A DNA stretch of 64,000 bases. Source: Ostrinia nubilalis. Taxonomy: Eukaryota > Arthropoda > Insecta > Lepidoptera > Crambidae. The stretch is taken from NCBI RefSeq assembly GCF_963855985.1, contig NC_087099.1, forward strand, positions 5,610,001-5,674,000, in the 5' to 3' direction. Numbering within the stretch: position 1 is the stretch's first letter; each line of letters begins with the position of its first letter. A program made the translations under genes and the position numbers. Of the stretch, positions 12,347-22,770 are shown in pieces. The notes beneath the pieces were generated by a model, which was not told where the DNA came from, did no database searches, and worked only from the letters and a program-made list of their open reading frames with translations.

Positions 12347-13682
12347 CACAGTGTTTTAGAAACCCTCGAAATCGGACATGATTAAGTTAATGCCATGAGT
12401 CGATAGCGTCGTATGTTTCAATCACAAGAGTGAAACTCACGTGTGCTCATTTTACTTGGTTTTTGAGAAAAAAATTGTGAAAGTTGGCCGTTTTTAAAAT
12501 TCCTAAAAATGAAAAAAAAAAATTTTTTAATAATTAAGAGGGTTTGTAAACTTGTGATAAAGCTGATTCGATTGATCATTAAAAGACGCATGTATTGTAT
12601 TTTATTTCATTTCTACAAGTCAAGTAGTTCCAGAGATTTGAATTATTTTTCATTATTTAGACTTTATTTTTTTTCTTCCATCCTAAATGGAATCCGCAAT
12701 TTTATTTCATACTGAACAATACTTTGGTATAGCCTCTATGTAGAAATATTTTTATCTTTTGTGGATCGTGTCTTGTACCAGAGATGTATGAATTTTTATT
12801 TTTTTTATTTTCGCCTATACAATTTTTTATAGCAATGTTTCATCTACGCATTGAAATATAATCTGACGTTAACTATACTCCGATGAAGGGTTGTGTGTGG
12901 CACGGGAAGGGGTCCACACTCGTAGGGAGATTGCTAAAACCCATTTAGCAAATTAAATTGAAAAGAATACCTTTCTCTAAAGCAGTACTTTCATTACTTC
13001 AACCTTGCCAACACGAACACCAAGACACCGAAGATACTGGAGATACCGAACACAGTACAGAGGATGAAAAGTCCATAATAATATAAACGACACAATGTAT
13101 TTGGCACGGGAGACACGTATTTTTGACGACGAAGTCCCCTTGTAATTATTCTTTAAAACGCCTTATCATATTCCAATGCGTCGATGAAACATTGCTATAA
13201 AAAATGGTATAGGCGAAAATAAAAAAAAAAGAAATTCATATATCTCTGGTACAAGACACGATCCACGAAAGATAAAAACATTTCTATATAGAGGCTATAC
13301 CAAAGTATTGTTCAGTATGAAATAAAATTGCGGATTCCATTTAGGATGGAAGAAAAAAAATAAAGTCTAAATAATGAAAAATAATTAAAATCTCTGGAAC
13401 TACTTGACTTGTAGAAATGAAATAAAGTACAATACATGCGTCCTTTAATGATCAATCGAATCAGCTATATCACAAGTTTACAAACCCTCTTAATTATTAA
13501 AAAATTTTTTTTTTTTTCATTTTTAGGAATTTTAAAAACGGCCAACTTTCACAATTTTTTTCTCAAAAACCAAGTAAAATGAGCACACGTGAGTTTCACT
13601 CTTGTGATTGAAACATAAGACGCTATCGACTGATGGCATTAACTTAATCATGTCCGATTTTGAGCGTTTCTAAAACACTGTG
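12347..13682. mobile_element. Transib-like non-autonomous element with RSS-heptamer ends (CACAGTG)
   Basis: Two inverted arms of about 520 bp (12,347-12,866 and 13,163-13,682) surround a 296-bp unique centre. Both outer ends are exactly CACAGTG, followed by TTTTAGAAAC. The element is flanked by the 5-bp direct repeat CGACG at 12,342-12,346 and 13,683-13,687. A CAC terminus plus a 5-bp GC-rich duplication is the hallmark of Transib, the transposon superfamily related to RAG1, and CACAGTG is the consensus heptamer of vertebrate recombination signals. No nonamer (ACAAAAACC) follows at a 12- or 23-bp spacing. No transposase is encoded; the centre has only a 45-codon acidic frame reading EHQDTEDTGDTEHSTEDEKS. 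Confidence 0.8.
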
Positions 13683-14003
13683 CGACGTAGGGGAGAGGGG
13701 GGCAGCTTTGGACAGGGGCAGCTTAGAACAAATGAATTTAAAAATCACTGGTTTAGGCTACAATGGTATAAATCATAATTTATATTGCCAGCACTGATGC
13801 GCATAGCCGTCACATCTAATTTTTAATATCTAACTGTAGGTTAACCGGCAAAAGTGGTTTTTTGTTTTTGACTGCCAATTTCGCACTTTTTTATTTTGGT
13901 TCTAAGGTTTTTGTGGACGTAGTTTTAAAAAATAGTGAGTGGTTTGTTTACTATATGGAAGTTTAAATAGTTTCAATGAAGATTTGATAAGAAATTGCGA
14001 TAT

Positions 14004-15091
14004 GGGTCATTCCACAAAAATATGTCAACTCTTAGTCCGCGCCACATTTCACATGAAATATTTGTTAATATTTTATTCCAAAATTGTTAAATAACAGCTC
14101 GCAATGTGCTTTATTCATCACCCATTTATATTTTTTGAAACTATTTTTAAAACATCTTAAATTCCTTTTGAATGACCCAAAACGTCATTCCCTAGGCATG
14201 TCCGTACTCCAAAAGTTTGTGTTTTGGGACCCACATTTATAAAAACATCAACTTTATCCTTTGTTTTAATTAACGAATAATCTATTTAAATGTATATTAC
14301 ACCAAATTCTATTAATATTTTGCGGTTTCAATAAACAATAATTTGATTTTCTTTAGTTGAAAAAGAGTCTACAGTTTTTAGCGTCATTCCCTCGCCACGC
14401 ACTGATTTTATAATTTTGCGCTTTAATATGTATTTAGAGTGAATGACATTTAGTTGAGTTTAAAGTACGATACGAAGTTATCCTTAGACCATACTGGCTT
14501 TGCGGTAGCCGTTTTTTTAATTAGTGCAAATGTGCCAGTTGTTACCGAAACATGTGTTAATCCAGTCACTTCGTCAGTCCCTAGTTGAGTAGCTTTATTG
14601 ATTATAATTGGAAATTGTATATAATTTAATAGTATTTACGTGTAGTTTTTTGGCTATTTTCGGCACATCGTATTAAGCATCTTATAATATAAAGTTAATC
14701 TGCATTTGTGTTAAGTTTTACTCCAAATCGTCAGTCCCTAGAGCGTCAGGCCCTAGCTTTAAACGGCACTTGGGACTAAATTACTAGTTAGGGAATGATG
14801 TTTTTTATATAGTGATAATAACAAAACAACTACATTATGTGTATTAACTTATCTATAAATGTTAAGGTTAAAAGTTTTATACTTTATTAGAAGTCATATA
14901 GGAGTAATGTAGTATGAAAAAATTGAAAATTATAATTTCTCCTAAAATAAAGCATAAAGTGACTGGCCCTTTTAGACATAACATAATTAATTAATAAACA
15001 ATAATTTACACTAATAAAGTATTCAAAAGCATCTTAAAAAAGTAACGGACAAAATGACGTCGAAAATATACAGATTTTTATGGAATGACCC
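14004..15091 (-). mobile_element. 1.09-kb non-autonomous DNA transposon, copy 2, inverted relative to copy 1
   Basis: Starts GGGTCATTCCACAAAAATAT and ends TTTTTATGGAATGACCC. It is flanked by ATAT at 14,000-14,003 and 15,092-15,095. It matches copy 1 (9593-10,681) along its whole length in reverse orientation, with 1088 against 1089 bp and only scattered differences. Each copy has its own target duplication, so the pair arose by two insertions and not by inversion. This copy sits inside the TA-flanked element. Confidence 0.85.
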
Positions 15092-15281
15092 ATATAAAAG
15101 TATGTTACGTTATTAAATTTATGTTTTTTTCTGGAAATATACCCATGGGGCAGCTTTGAACGAAATGGTTGGGGCACCTTTGAACTTTATAAATTTTCTT
15201 TTTTAAGTGGTATTATGAAACCTTAAGTTTTCTAATACTTCGTAGAAGGTTTTTACATAAAAAATAAGCAGATTGCTTTAC

Positions 15282-15328
15282 TGTGACAGATAAAATTTCA
15301 AGCTGGGTGAAGTCCGGGCAAAAGCTAG
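15282..15328 (+). repeat. Degenerate Helitron-like 3' terminus
   Basis: TGTGACAGATAAAATTTCA followed by GGGTGAAGTCCGGGCAAAAGCTAG and a T. This is the conserved 3' end seen in the better-preserved Helitron-like copies at 18.8 and 30.7 kb. The 5' part is not recognisable here. Confidence 0.5.
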
Positions 15329-15856
15329 TTTTAGTAGTTGATTGATATTTTTTAAATTATGCAGTTTTGTCTTTGATGTGTCATTAAACAGAAAGTTTAT
15401 TATTATTTAGTTAATTGATATATCTTATATTTACTTTTTTTTAATAATATCCCTAAGTTTTGTGTTACTTTGTACAGAGTGATGTAAAATAAAATAAACA
15501 TGTTAAATTTATCCCAAATGACACTGATCATTTAAAATTTTGTTTATTAATTATTTTAAAAATACACATTCATAAATATTCAGTGTTATTTCATTGAAAA
15601 AAAAAATACTAATTCAAAACTGCCCCAGGCGTGTTCAAGGCTGCCCCGACTACGGGGCAGTTTTGAACGTTTACAGGTCTGTGCAAAAATCTAAATATCT
15701 TAATAAGCGTTCATGAATAATTAAGAAGAACATCATTATTTTGTTGTGTGATAACCATGACCTCTATCTAGGAAGAAAAAAATAATGAAATCGTTCAAAT
15801 TTGGAAGATATTTAATAAAGTATGAAAATTGTTCAAAGCTGCCCCCCTCTCCCCTA

Positions 15857-16257
15857 TTGATTGCGTTGTTCTAACATAATAAATAATATTTTTACCTATT
15901 AGGTCTCCTACTTAGTCTCTTAGTAGGTAGATACTAGTACCTACCTAAGTACCTACCTTCGTTAAGCAAAAGCAGTAGATTTAGGTAGGTACTTACTTAA
16001 GAGTTAACTGTTTTACCTACTTAATTTATGGTTTTTAAATTTGTTAACATGTCTAGATTGCGTTAATACTAACCATACCTACCTGCCTATCTGTCTAACA
16101 TAAAAAACTAGTAGCCAAGTAATCAACCTCGTCCATTTCGCTGAGTTTTCATAAAACCAGTTTACTCAACTCGCAGGTTACGTACCTGCGCACAGCCTCA
16201 TTTTATAAGCCATTCCTTATTTGAAATTATTTAAAAAATAATTTTAAAAGTACTCAC
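15857..16257. other. Non-coding stretch with TAGG repeats
   Basis: Contains further TAGGTAGG/CCTACC blocks near 15,920-15,990. The stretch at 16,252-16,257 reads GTGAGT on the minus strand, a good splice donor for the candidate exon to its right. Confidence 0.5.
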
Positions 16258-16541
16258 CACAAATAGAGCAGTTAAACGGATCACCTGCCTACAGGTTCGG
16301 GTACAGAGGCTGCGTTCGGCGTCCCCTATGGAATGCGACACCTGTGACCACAACACACTCACAGTACGAACACAACGCAGTATCACACGCCAAGTTTAAT
16401 CCAACAAGGTTCTCACTTCACTTGTAATAAACATAAAATAACTTGATGCTTGCGTAGTTTTTAGCGTAAAAAAGTTTCGCGCGATCGGAACGAACGGACA
16501 ACCAACCGACCGGCACACTTCACGGCGGATTCGAATTGAAT
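16258..16541 (-). promoter_or_regulatory. Candidate core promoter and non-coding first exon, minus strand
   Basis: A GC-richer, repeat-free island on the minus strand. It carries an arthropod-type initiator TTCATTC near 16,541, downstream GC-rich sequence, and ends at a strong splice donor (exon then GTGAGTAC at 16,257). All three minus-strand frames contain stops before the donor, so any exon would be 5' UTR. A DPE-like GGTCG occurs about 31 bp downstream, slightly off the canonical +28 position. A gene starting here would run leftward into 1-16 kb, where I can identify no coding exon except possibly 1-53. The Transib-like insertion at 16,722 lies about 180 bp upstream. Inferred from sequence character only. 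Confidence 0.3.
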
Positions 16542-17486
16542 GAAGGAGTGGGGGCGGCAGGGGGCAGTGCGACGGCCAATAAGAACGGGAGAGTAGCGCC
16601 ACCACACCTGTCGACGCGAAGGCTGTGTACAATCAAAGCACCGAAGCGAAACTAGCGCCATCGTGAAGTGGCGGTGTGCATCGGAAGTTCTAAGCAAGCT
16701 TCCCAACCAATCTCTCCGCCGCACAGTGGTCCCGATTTAATAAAACATGGACATTGATGCTAGAGGCACGAAAATTTTTTTGATGGTTACTGCTATGATA
16801 ACTAATAAGGCAAAAAAATATTACAATCCTACGACGTCCATTTCGTAGTAAAAAAAAATATGTACATATTTTTTGTATGGAAGAAATTACGTTTCTGTCA
16901 ATTTTTCGAAATTCTTTAACGATGTCAAGATGCCGATCACACATGTTATAAAACAAGTGATTCTGAGTATTTCATGCGAAGATACTTGTCACTTATCTCT
17001 GCGTACTTTTGAGTTATCGAGGGTTGAAAAATCGATTTTTTTATATTAAATATTTCCACGAAAAATTGCCAGAGTTACAATATGGTGTATAAGGGACACC
17101 TTTGATGACACATAACAACGACTCGCACTCGCGCGCGCTCGTATGCATCAGCTTTTACTAAAATAAAAAAAAATAAGGGAAATACTTAATACAACGTTGT
17201 ATGTATAGGTCCGCTGGCCGTCAAAAAGTAGCTTATACGAGAGGTTGCCCAATTTACAATATGTCCATCATTGATAACTCACACAAAATATCGTCTCTCT
17301 CTGAAGGATAACAAGTTTTTTTTGTTTCCAGAAGCTCTTGATAGGATGGAAGCCCATAAATACTCTCTGAAGCGAGAATGAATCTCAAATTGCGATATTG
17401 CCATTTTGACAAATTACATGATGTAACTAGCGCTAACGTTTATCTTCAGGTAGACACAGTTTTAAGTTAAAAGATTGTCTACTATT

Positions 17487-17783
17487 TCACACTGTTCTTC
17501 GTTTTGGAACAGTTCTTTAATTATAGGTAGTCGCTAATTTCGTTTTGTTAAACTCTTTCAGTTAAGCACATAAAGCGTAAACCAATTCCTCCTCAGAATG
17601 ATCTAAAAGTGTTAGAGAGCGCCTCTTCTTCTGCAGAAGAAGAATTTTGCATAAATCTTCAAAAGATTTTTTATTTATACTAAAAGTCGATGGTTGCACA
17701 TCTACTTCCGCAGTCTCATCAACTGGAGCGTCTTCCTCAGTATTAACGTTGTCTATGCGTTGTGTTAACTCGGTAAAAAACAT
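17487..17783 (-). pseudogene. Arm-encoded small ORF, left copy (nonsense mutated)
   Basis: A 99-codon frame including the stop, starting MFFTELTQRIDNVNTEED. It has an acidic first third, then a Q/K/R-rich and leucine-rich segment (KILLLQKKRRSLTLLDHSEE), and a basic C-terminal end. In this copy a lysine codon after YALCA has become TAA, truncating it to 73 residues. The right arm keeps the lysine but has a different stop. I recognise no family. PSTSG-type linkers, seen in the partner copy, are common in transposon proteins. It may be a former exon of the element's protein captured in the terminal repeat. Confidence 0.45.
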
Positions 17784-18837
17784 TGTTTAAATCTATATTT
17801 TTACAATTCGGCCAGACAATTTCAGAGTCTAGCCAATGCGAATTCTGGTGCAAAAATGTCTTTTGGGCTCTGCTGGAAGCAGACCATATCTTCTTTGATA
17901 TATTTCTTGTAAAATTACGACTTAATAATTTGATAATTACTCAAATCTTCGGAAGACAATGGACAACACGCATAAGTTGTAATATTAAGTTAAATTATGA
18001 CTTAATTTAAAGTTTAGATCACACACATTACACTAGTTTTTATTTCACCTCAATCCATCCAGTATTACCGAAGATATAACCTCGAGAAGTTTACGGACTT
18101 TTTAAAATTTTCAAAAATTTCCAATATTCGCGCGTGACGTCACAACATGATTTTGCAGCCCCCGCACGTTAACCCATTTACCACTTTTTGTCTTTTTCCA
18201 ACTAAAATAAAATTTTACCTAACTGACAACTGTTGTTAGTTGTCATCGTTCAATCACATTTCAAACTAGGCGCTATAAAAGTTACCATTATTATGCCACC
18301 TATTGCCAATTTTGTGCACTATGAAGCCATTTTTACATTTATGCACTTAAATATAATTTTTCTGGAAAAATAACCAAGTTTGTGTCTCTGTGCTCAATAA
18401 CGAGTAAATAGTCCAGTTATTTGTTAATTTTACTTGGAAAGTTTTCCGGAATTTTTGAAAATTGGTGAATAAATAGATTTCGCTATGTTCTTTCCGAATT
18501 TTGTGACCTCGTTTAAAGCTGCGCGCGCGCCCGCCTTATTGAAAAAAATCCGCCTTAAAAAGGTTTTTGACAACTACTTTTTTCATTTTATAATTTTTGG
18601 GACATAGACAAGCTAAGAAGCTTTGATAAATGTGATAAATTTCATGTAATGTAAGTTAAATAGATTTAGAGTTGTGAAACACTCAGATTAATGTACCTGC
18701 TAAATTGCGAGTTCTTTTTTCTTTGATCATGGCAGGACACGCTGCCGGGTGTCCTAAATATGCTGAAGTATAAAAAAATTCGCGTTGCTGAAGTATACAT
18801 TTTTTTGTCTTGTTTGTTTCTACATTACATAATTGTA

Positions 18838-19165
18838 TCCTACTATTATTATAAATGCGAAAGTTTGGATGTCTGGAAGTTTAAAATAAAGTAAAGTAAT
18901 GTTTATTTCTCACCAACATAACAGATAATATAATGATAACAAACAATCAGGAAAAACAAAAAGTAAGAATGTTGGTGGGTTGATACCTGAACTAGGAAGA
19001 TTCCTGTGTCTCTGGTTTGTTACTCTTTCACGCAAAAAGTACTCAACGGATTTAGTTGAAACTGTACAATATTATTGTTTGTAACCCAGATTAACATGTA
19101 GGCTATAATTTATGCCGATCTGTGACACTAAATTTCACACGGATGAAGCCGCAGGCAAAAGCTAG
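18838..19165 (+). mobile_element. Helitron-like element (Lep1 type), interrupted
   Basis: Starts TCCTACTATTATTATAAATG after host T and ends GCCGCAGGCAAAAGCTAG followed by T. This is the 5'-TC...CTAG-3' layout of short non-autonomous Helitrons abundant in Lepidoptera. It shares the internal GTTACTCTTTCACGCAAAAA block with the copy at 30.7 kb. About 130 bp of unrelated sequence interrupts it after the GGATGTCTGGAAGTTT block. Confidence 0.7.
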
Positions 19166-19189
19166 TCGTGATATAAATAGGAAAGTTTA

Positions 19190-19590
19190 AGGTTCTGAAA
19201 CGTGGTCGCTTACTATGGGCCTCATAAGAAGGCTCAAGGTCACCCAAAGGGTAATGGAGCAGGCTATGCTCGGGGTTTCCCTGCGTGATCGAATCAGGAA
19301 TGAGGAGATCCGCAGGAGAACCAAAGTGACCGACATAGCACGCAGAATTGCTAAAATCAAGTGGCAGTGGGCGGGACACATAGCTCGTAGAGACGATGGC
19401 CATTGGGGCAGAAAATTTCTTGAGTGGCGACCACGGGCTGGAAGACGTAGCGTGGGCAGGCCTCCTACTAGGTGGACCGACGATCTGGTAAAGGTCGCGT
19501 GAAGAACCTGAATGCGGGCAGCGCAGGACTGTTCATTATGAAAAACCTATGGAAAACCCAAAGGCCTCTCGCCTTTGTCCAGCAGTGAAC
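19190..19590 (+). pseudogene. RTE-type LINE ORF2, C-terminal fragment with 3' tail
   Basis: In frame from about 19,191 it reads GSETWSLTMGLIRRLKVTQR, then RDRIRNEEIRRRTKV, WQWAGHIARR and GRPPTRWTDDLVKVA before a stop at 19,500. This is the C-terminal end of the endonuclease-reverse transcriptase of RTE-type elements. After the stop, the remains of the tail (CCTTTGTCCAGCAGTGAACG) continue out of frame. The catalytic domains are missing. It sits inside the 6-kb Transib-like element, so it inserted after that element or was part of its cargo. Confidence 0.75.
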
Positions 19591-21700
19591 GTCATTTGGA
19601 ACCACGAAATAGGAAAGAATGTAACTATCAAAAATCTTCTCTAAGGCAGCATTTTTCCAATTTCGCAACGAGCGCGGCAATCACACTTTTAACTAACAGA
19701 CTAACAGAGAGCATAGCGAAATCTATTTAATTAATCACCAATTTCAAAACTCACGGAACACTTTCCAGGTAACCACGTTAATTTGTACCAAACGACTGGA
19801 CTATAATTAAATTGATATAAAAATTTGGGTACATCTTCTCAAAAACAAAAGAACTGGTGCTAAAAGGGTTAAGTGACGTTTTGACATTTGTAGAGGGCCT
19901 TGTAGAAGGGGAGGCTATGGTGCTGAATGTGGATTAACTCGAGTGTCATAGTAACTTATTAGACTGCTAAGCTTGATGATAAAAAGAAAAATATTTTATT
20001 CAATGTACATAGTCTGGTCATAAGTTCTGTCATTATGATAATAACTTTTGAATTTTGAATGAAGGTTTCAAAAACATTTTTTACTGAATTAGAATTAAAA
20101 AGAAAAAATGTGCGATAGTTCGAATTTTATTTTATGTGTAGTGGACGCATAAAGAAGTCCGAACTGTAGTTGTCACGTTGCATTGCTACGCGCCAAAGCA
20201 GATTTTCGTTGTGCTGAAAAAATTTAGTTTATCTTTTCATTAAATGATAGGTATAGGTGTACCAGAATCTCATGGCAAAAAAAATATTGGAAAAGTGTGT
20301 CTTTCATATGGCAAATGTCTATGGCTTTATTGTCACCAGTCAACGTAAATCAAGTGAACTGTCAGTCGCTGCAGAAATTTTGTAATCTCTTCATGCCTAT
20401 TTGTTATTTTTGTGAAAAAGTCGAAAAAGCTCAAGCAAGTAATATTGTTTTCAATGTGTATTGTAAAATAAGGCATAATTCAAAGTCAATCATTGATTTT
20501 AAAGTGCGTCGTTGAGTTGACAGTAAGTTGGAGTGAAATTGGATACATTTAGTTTATTACCTAACTGCGTCAGAAGGTTTTTTTAAATATTATTCTTATA
20601 ATAGCTGCTTTATCGGGGGTTTCAGGTGTACCTCACAAATTGGTGCAGAGGAATGGTGAAAATGTTATGACCATGTAAATAAAATTGAAAAATATTTCAT
20701 CAAGTAAGATGTAAGATAGAATGATTGAAATGGTGGAAGAGCAATTTATAATAAATAACTCTTTATCTTGATCATCTATTGAAGAAAAGTGGAATCCTTG
20801 GAATCGTTTTCTAGTTCTGAATGAAGTGATTAGTTATAAGTATGATACATAATAAAATTAGTTACATAAAGTAATATACGATTTACTTATTTTTCAGGAC
20901 ATTTTCCTATTATATTACTGACGGGATTGCTACCATGTACCTTAGTTTTGAGTTTCCAATATTTCGGCACTGTTGCAAGCGCCATGGTCACGGAGTAACT
21001 GAAGATATTAAAACCAGACATCGTTCAGATGTGCGTTCAAAAGACCTGAGATTTAAAAAAATCCCACGTTTTGTTTAAACAGTAAGCGAAAAAAAAGTGT
21101 CTTGAAAATGGAATACAAAATGATAAGGTATGGTAAATGATAAGTCTTTATCAATGAAGAAGCAGAAGTTCAATTTCATGTGACCTCCATCTAGGCTAGT
21201 TTCCATCGTCACTCAAAGTTTGGCTGCGGTCTCAAATTTGGGCTTAATTGAGGTATTTTTTGGGTGAGAGGCATAAGAACTAATGCCGTTTTATATCAAA
21301 AATTCATACTTAGAGGTAATCAACCAGGTACAAAGTATTTCCTTGTATGTTAGTCTGCCACTCTTTAGTAAGTCCCGAAATCCCCGCTTCGGCTCCCCTA
21401 CTAACCATTCTAACCATTGCACACAGATAATATCTTACATGCAGCTTTTCATGTTACTACGTCACATTTTCTAAATCCGCGCGGAAAATCGCTCCTAGCG
21501 GAAGAGCGCACTTTGAGCTTGAATATTTCAGTCAATTTTAAAGATATCAAAAAAGTAAAAATACAGTATTCATTCTAATTTTTTGTAGTTTTTTTTGGCA
21601 TCTTCAACAAAAATTGTGCGCCATGTCCATTCAATGCCAATACGTTCGTCATTTTAGTCTGAAATGGTCTGGCCGAAATGTAAAAATATAGATTTTAAAA

Positions 21701-21997
21701 ATGTTTTTTACCGAGTTAACATAACGCATAGACAACGTTAACACCGAGGAAGACGCTCCAGTTGATGAGACTGCGGAAGTAGATGTGCAACCATCGACTT
21801 CTGGTATAAATAAAAAACCTTTTGAAGATTTATGCAAAATTCTTCTTCTGCAGAAGAAGAGGCGCTCTCTAACACTTTTAGATCATTCTGAGGAGGAATT
21901 AGTTTACGCTTTATGTGCTAAACTGAAAGAGTCTAACAAAACTAAATTAACGACTACCTATAATCAAAGAACTGTTCCAAAACGAAAAACAGTGTGA
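21701..21997 (+). pseudogene. Arm-encoded small ORF, right copy (nonsense mutated)
   Basis: Same 297-bp frame as in the left arm, in inverted orientation. Here codon 8, CAA in the other copy, is TAA. Downstream the frame is intact from DNVNTEED through VQPSTSGINKKPFEDLCK to the end KLKESNKTKLTTTYNQ... and a natural TGA. Reading both arms shows that the ancestral frame was open over 98 codons, and that each arm acquired its own stop after duplication. Confidence 0.45.
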
Positions 21998-22770
21998 AAT
22001 AGTAGACAATCTTTTAACTTAAAACTGTGTCTACCTGAAGATAAACGTTAGCGCTAGTTACATCATGTAATTTGTCAAAATGGCAATATCGCAATTTGAG
22101 ATTCATTCTCACTTCAGAGAGTATTTATGAGCTTCCATCCTATCAAGAGCTTCTGGAAACAAAATAAACTTGTTATCCTTCAGAGAGAGATGATATTTGT
22201 GTGAGTTATCAATGATGGACATATTGTAAATTGGGCAACCTCTCGTATAAGCTACTTTTTGACGGCCAGCGGACCTATACATACAACGTTGTATTAAGTA
22301 TTTCCCTTAATTTTTTATTTTATTTTATTAAAAGCTGATGCATACGAGCGCGCGCAAGTGCGAATCGTTGTTATGTGTCATCAAAGGTGTCCCTTATACA
22401 CCATATTGTAATTTTGGCAATTTTTCGTGAAAATATTTAATATAAAAAAAATCGATTTTTCAACCCTCGATAACTCAAAAGTACGCAGAGATAAGTGACA
22501 AGTATCTTCGCATGAAATACTCAGAATCACTTGTTTTATAACATGTGTGATCGGCATCTTGACATCGTTTAAGAATTTCGAAAAATTTACAGAAACGTAA
22601 TTTCTTCCATACAAAAAATATCTATATATTTTTTTTTACTACGAAATAGACGTCGTAGGATTGTAATATTTTTTTGCCTTATTAGTTATCATAGCAGTAA
22701 CCATCAAAAAAAATTTCGTGCTTCTAGCATCAATGTCCATGTTTTATTAAATCGGGACCACCGTGCGCCG

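Larger units (their letters stand above)
13690..15854. mobile_element. TA-flanked DNA element with GGGGAGAGGGGGGCAGC ends, split by a nested transposon
   Basis: Terminal inverted repeats start GGGGAGAGGGGGGCAGCTTT and end in the complement, with TA on both sides (13,688-13,689 and 15,855-15,856), as in Tc1/mariner-type insertions. Without the nested copy at 14,004-15,091 it is about 1.07 kb. The 15-mer GGGGCAGCTTTGAAC or a close variant recurs near 13,716, 15,147, 15,171 and 15,654, and inverted near 15,616, 15,633 and 15,836. A degraded Helitron 3' end lies at about 15,282-15,328. No transposase frame is present. Confidence 0.75.
16722..22765. mobile_element. 6-kb Transib-like element with about 1.1-kb inverted arms
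   Basis: Left end CACAGTGGTCCCGATTTAAT and right end CACGGTGGTCCCGATTTAAT (inverted) are followed by almost identical arms at 16,722 to about 17,835 and about 21,653-22,765. CGCCG flanks both sides (16,717-16,721 and 22,766-22,770). CAC(A/G)GTG ends plus a 5-bp CGNCG-type duplication fit Transib. Each arm holds a damaged copy of one 98-codon frame. The 3.8-kb centre contains a Helitron-like copy, an RTE fragment and a further diverged inverted repeat (about 18,411-18,500 with 19,705-19,800), but no recognisable RAG1-like transposase. It is therefore probably non-autonomous and enlarged by nested insertions. Confidence 0.7.

Noticed and set aside
12509..12715. 68-codon K/F/Y-rich frame
   Set aside because: Lies within one arm of the CACAGTG element and reflects AT-rich composition. 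The inverted partner arm has lost it.
11697..16000. Clustered short repeats as a CRISPR-like array
   Set aside because: The TAGG/CCTA blocks have no uniform repeat-spacer layout, and the window is clearly eukaryotic.
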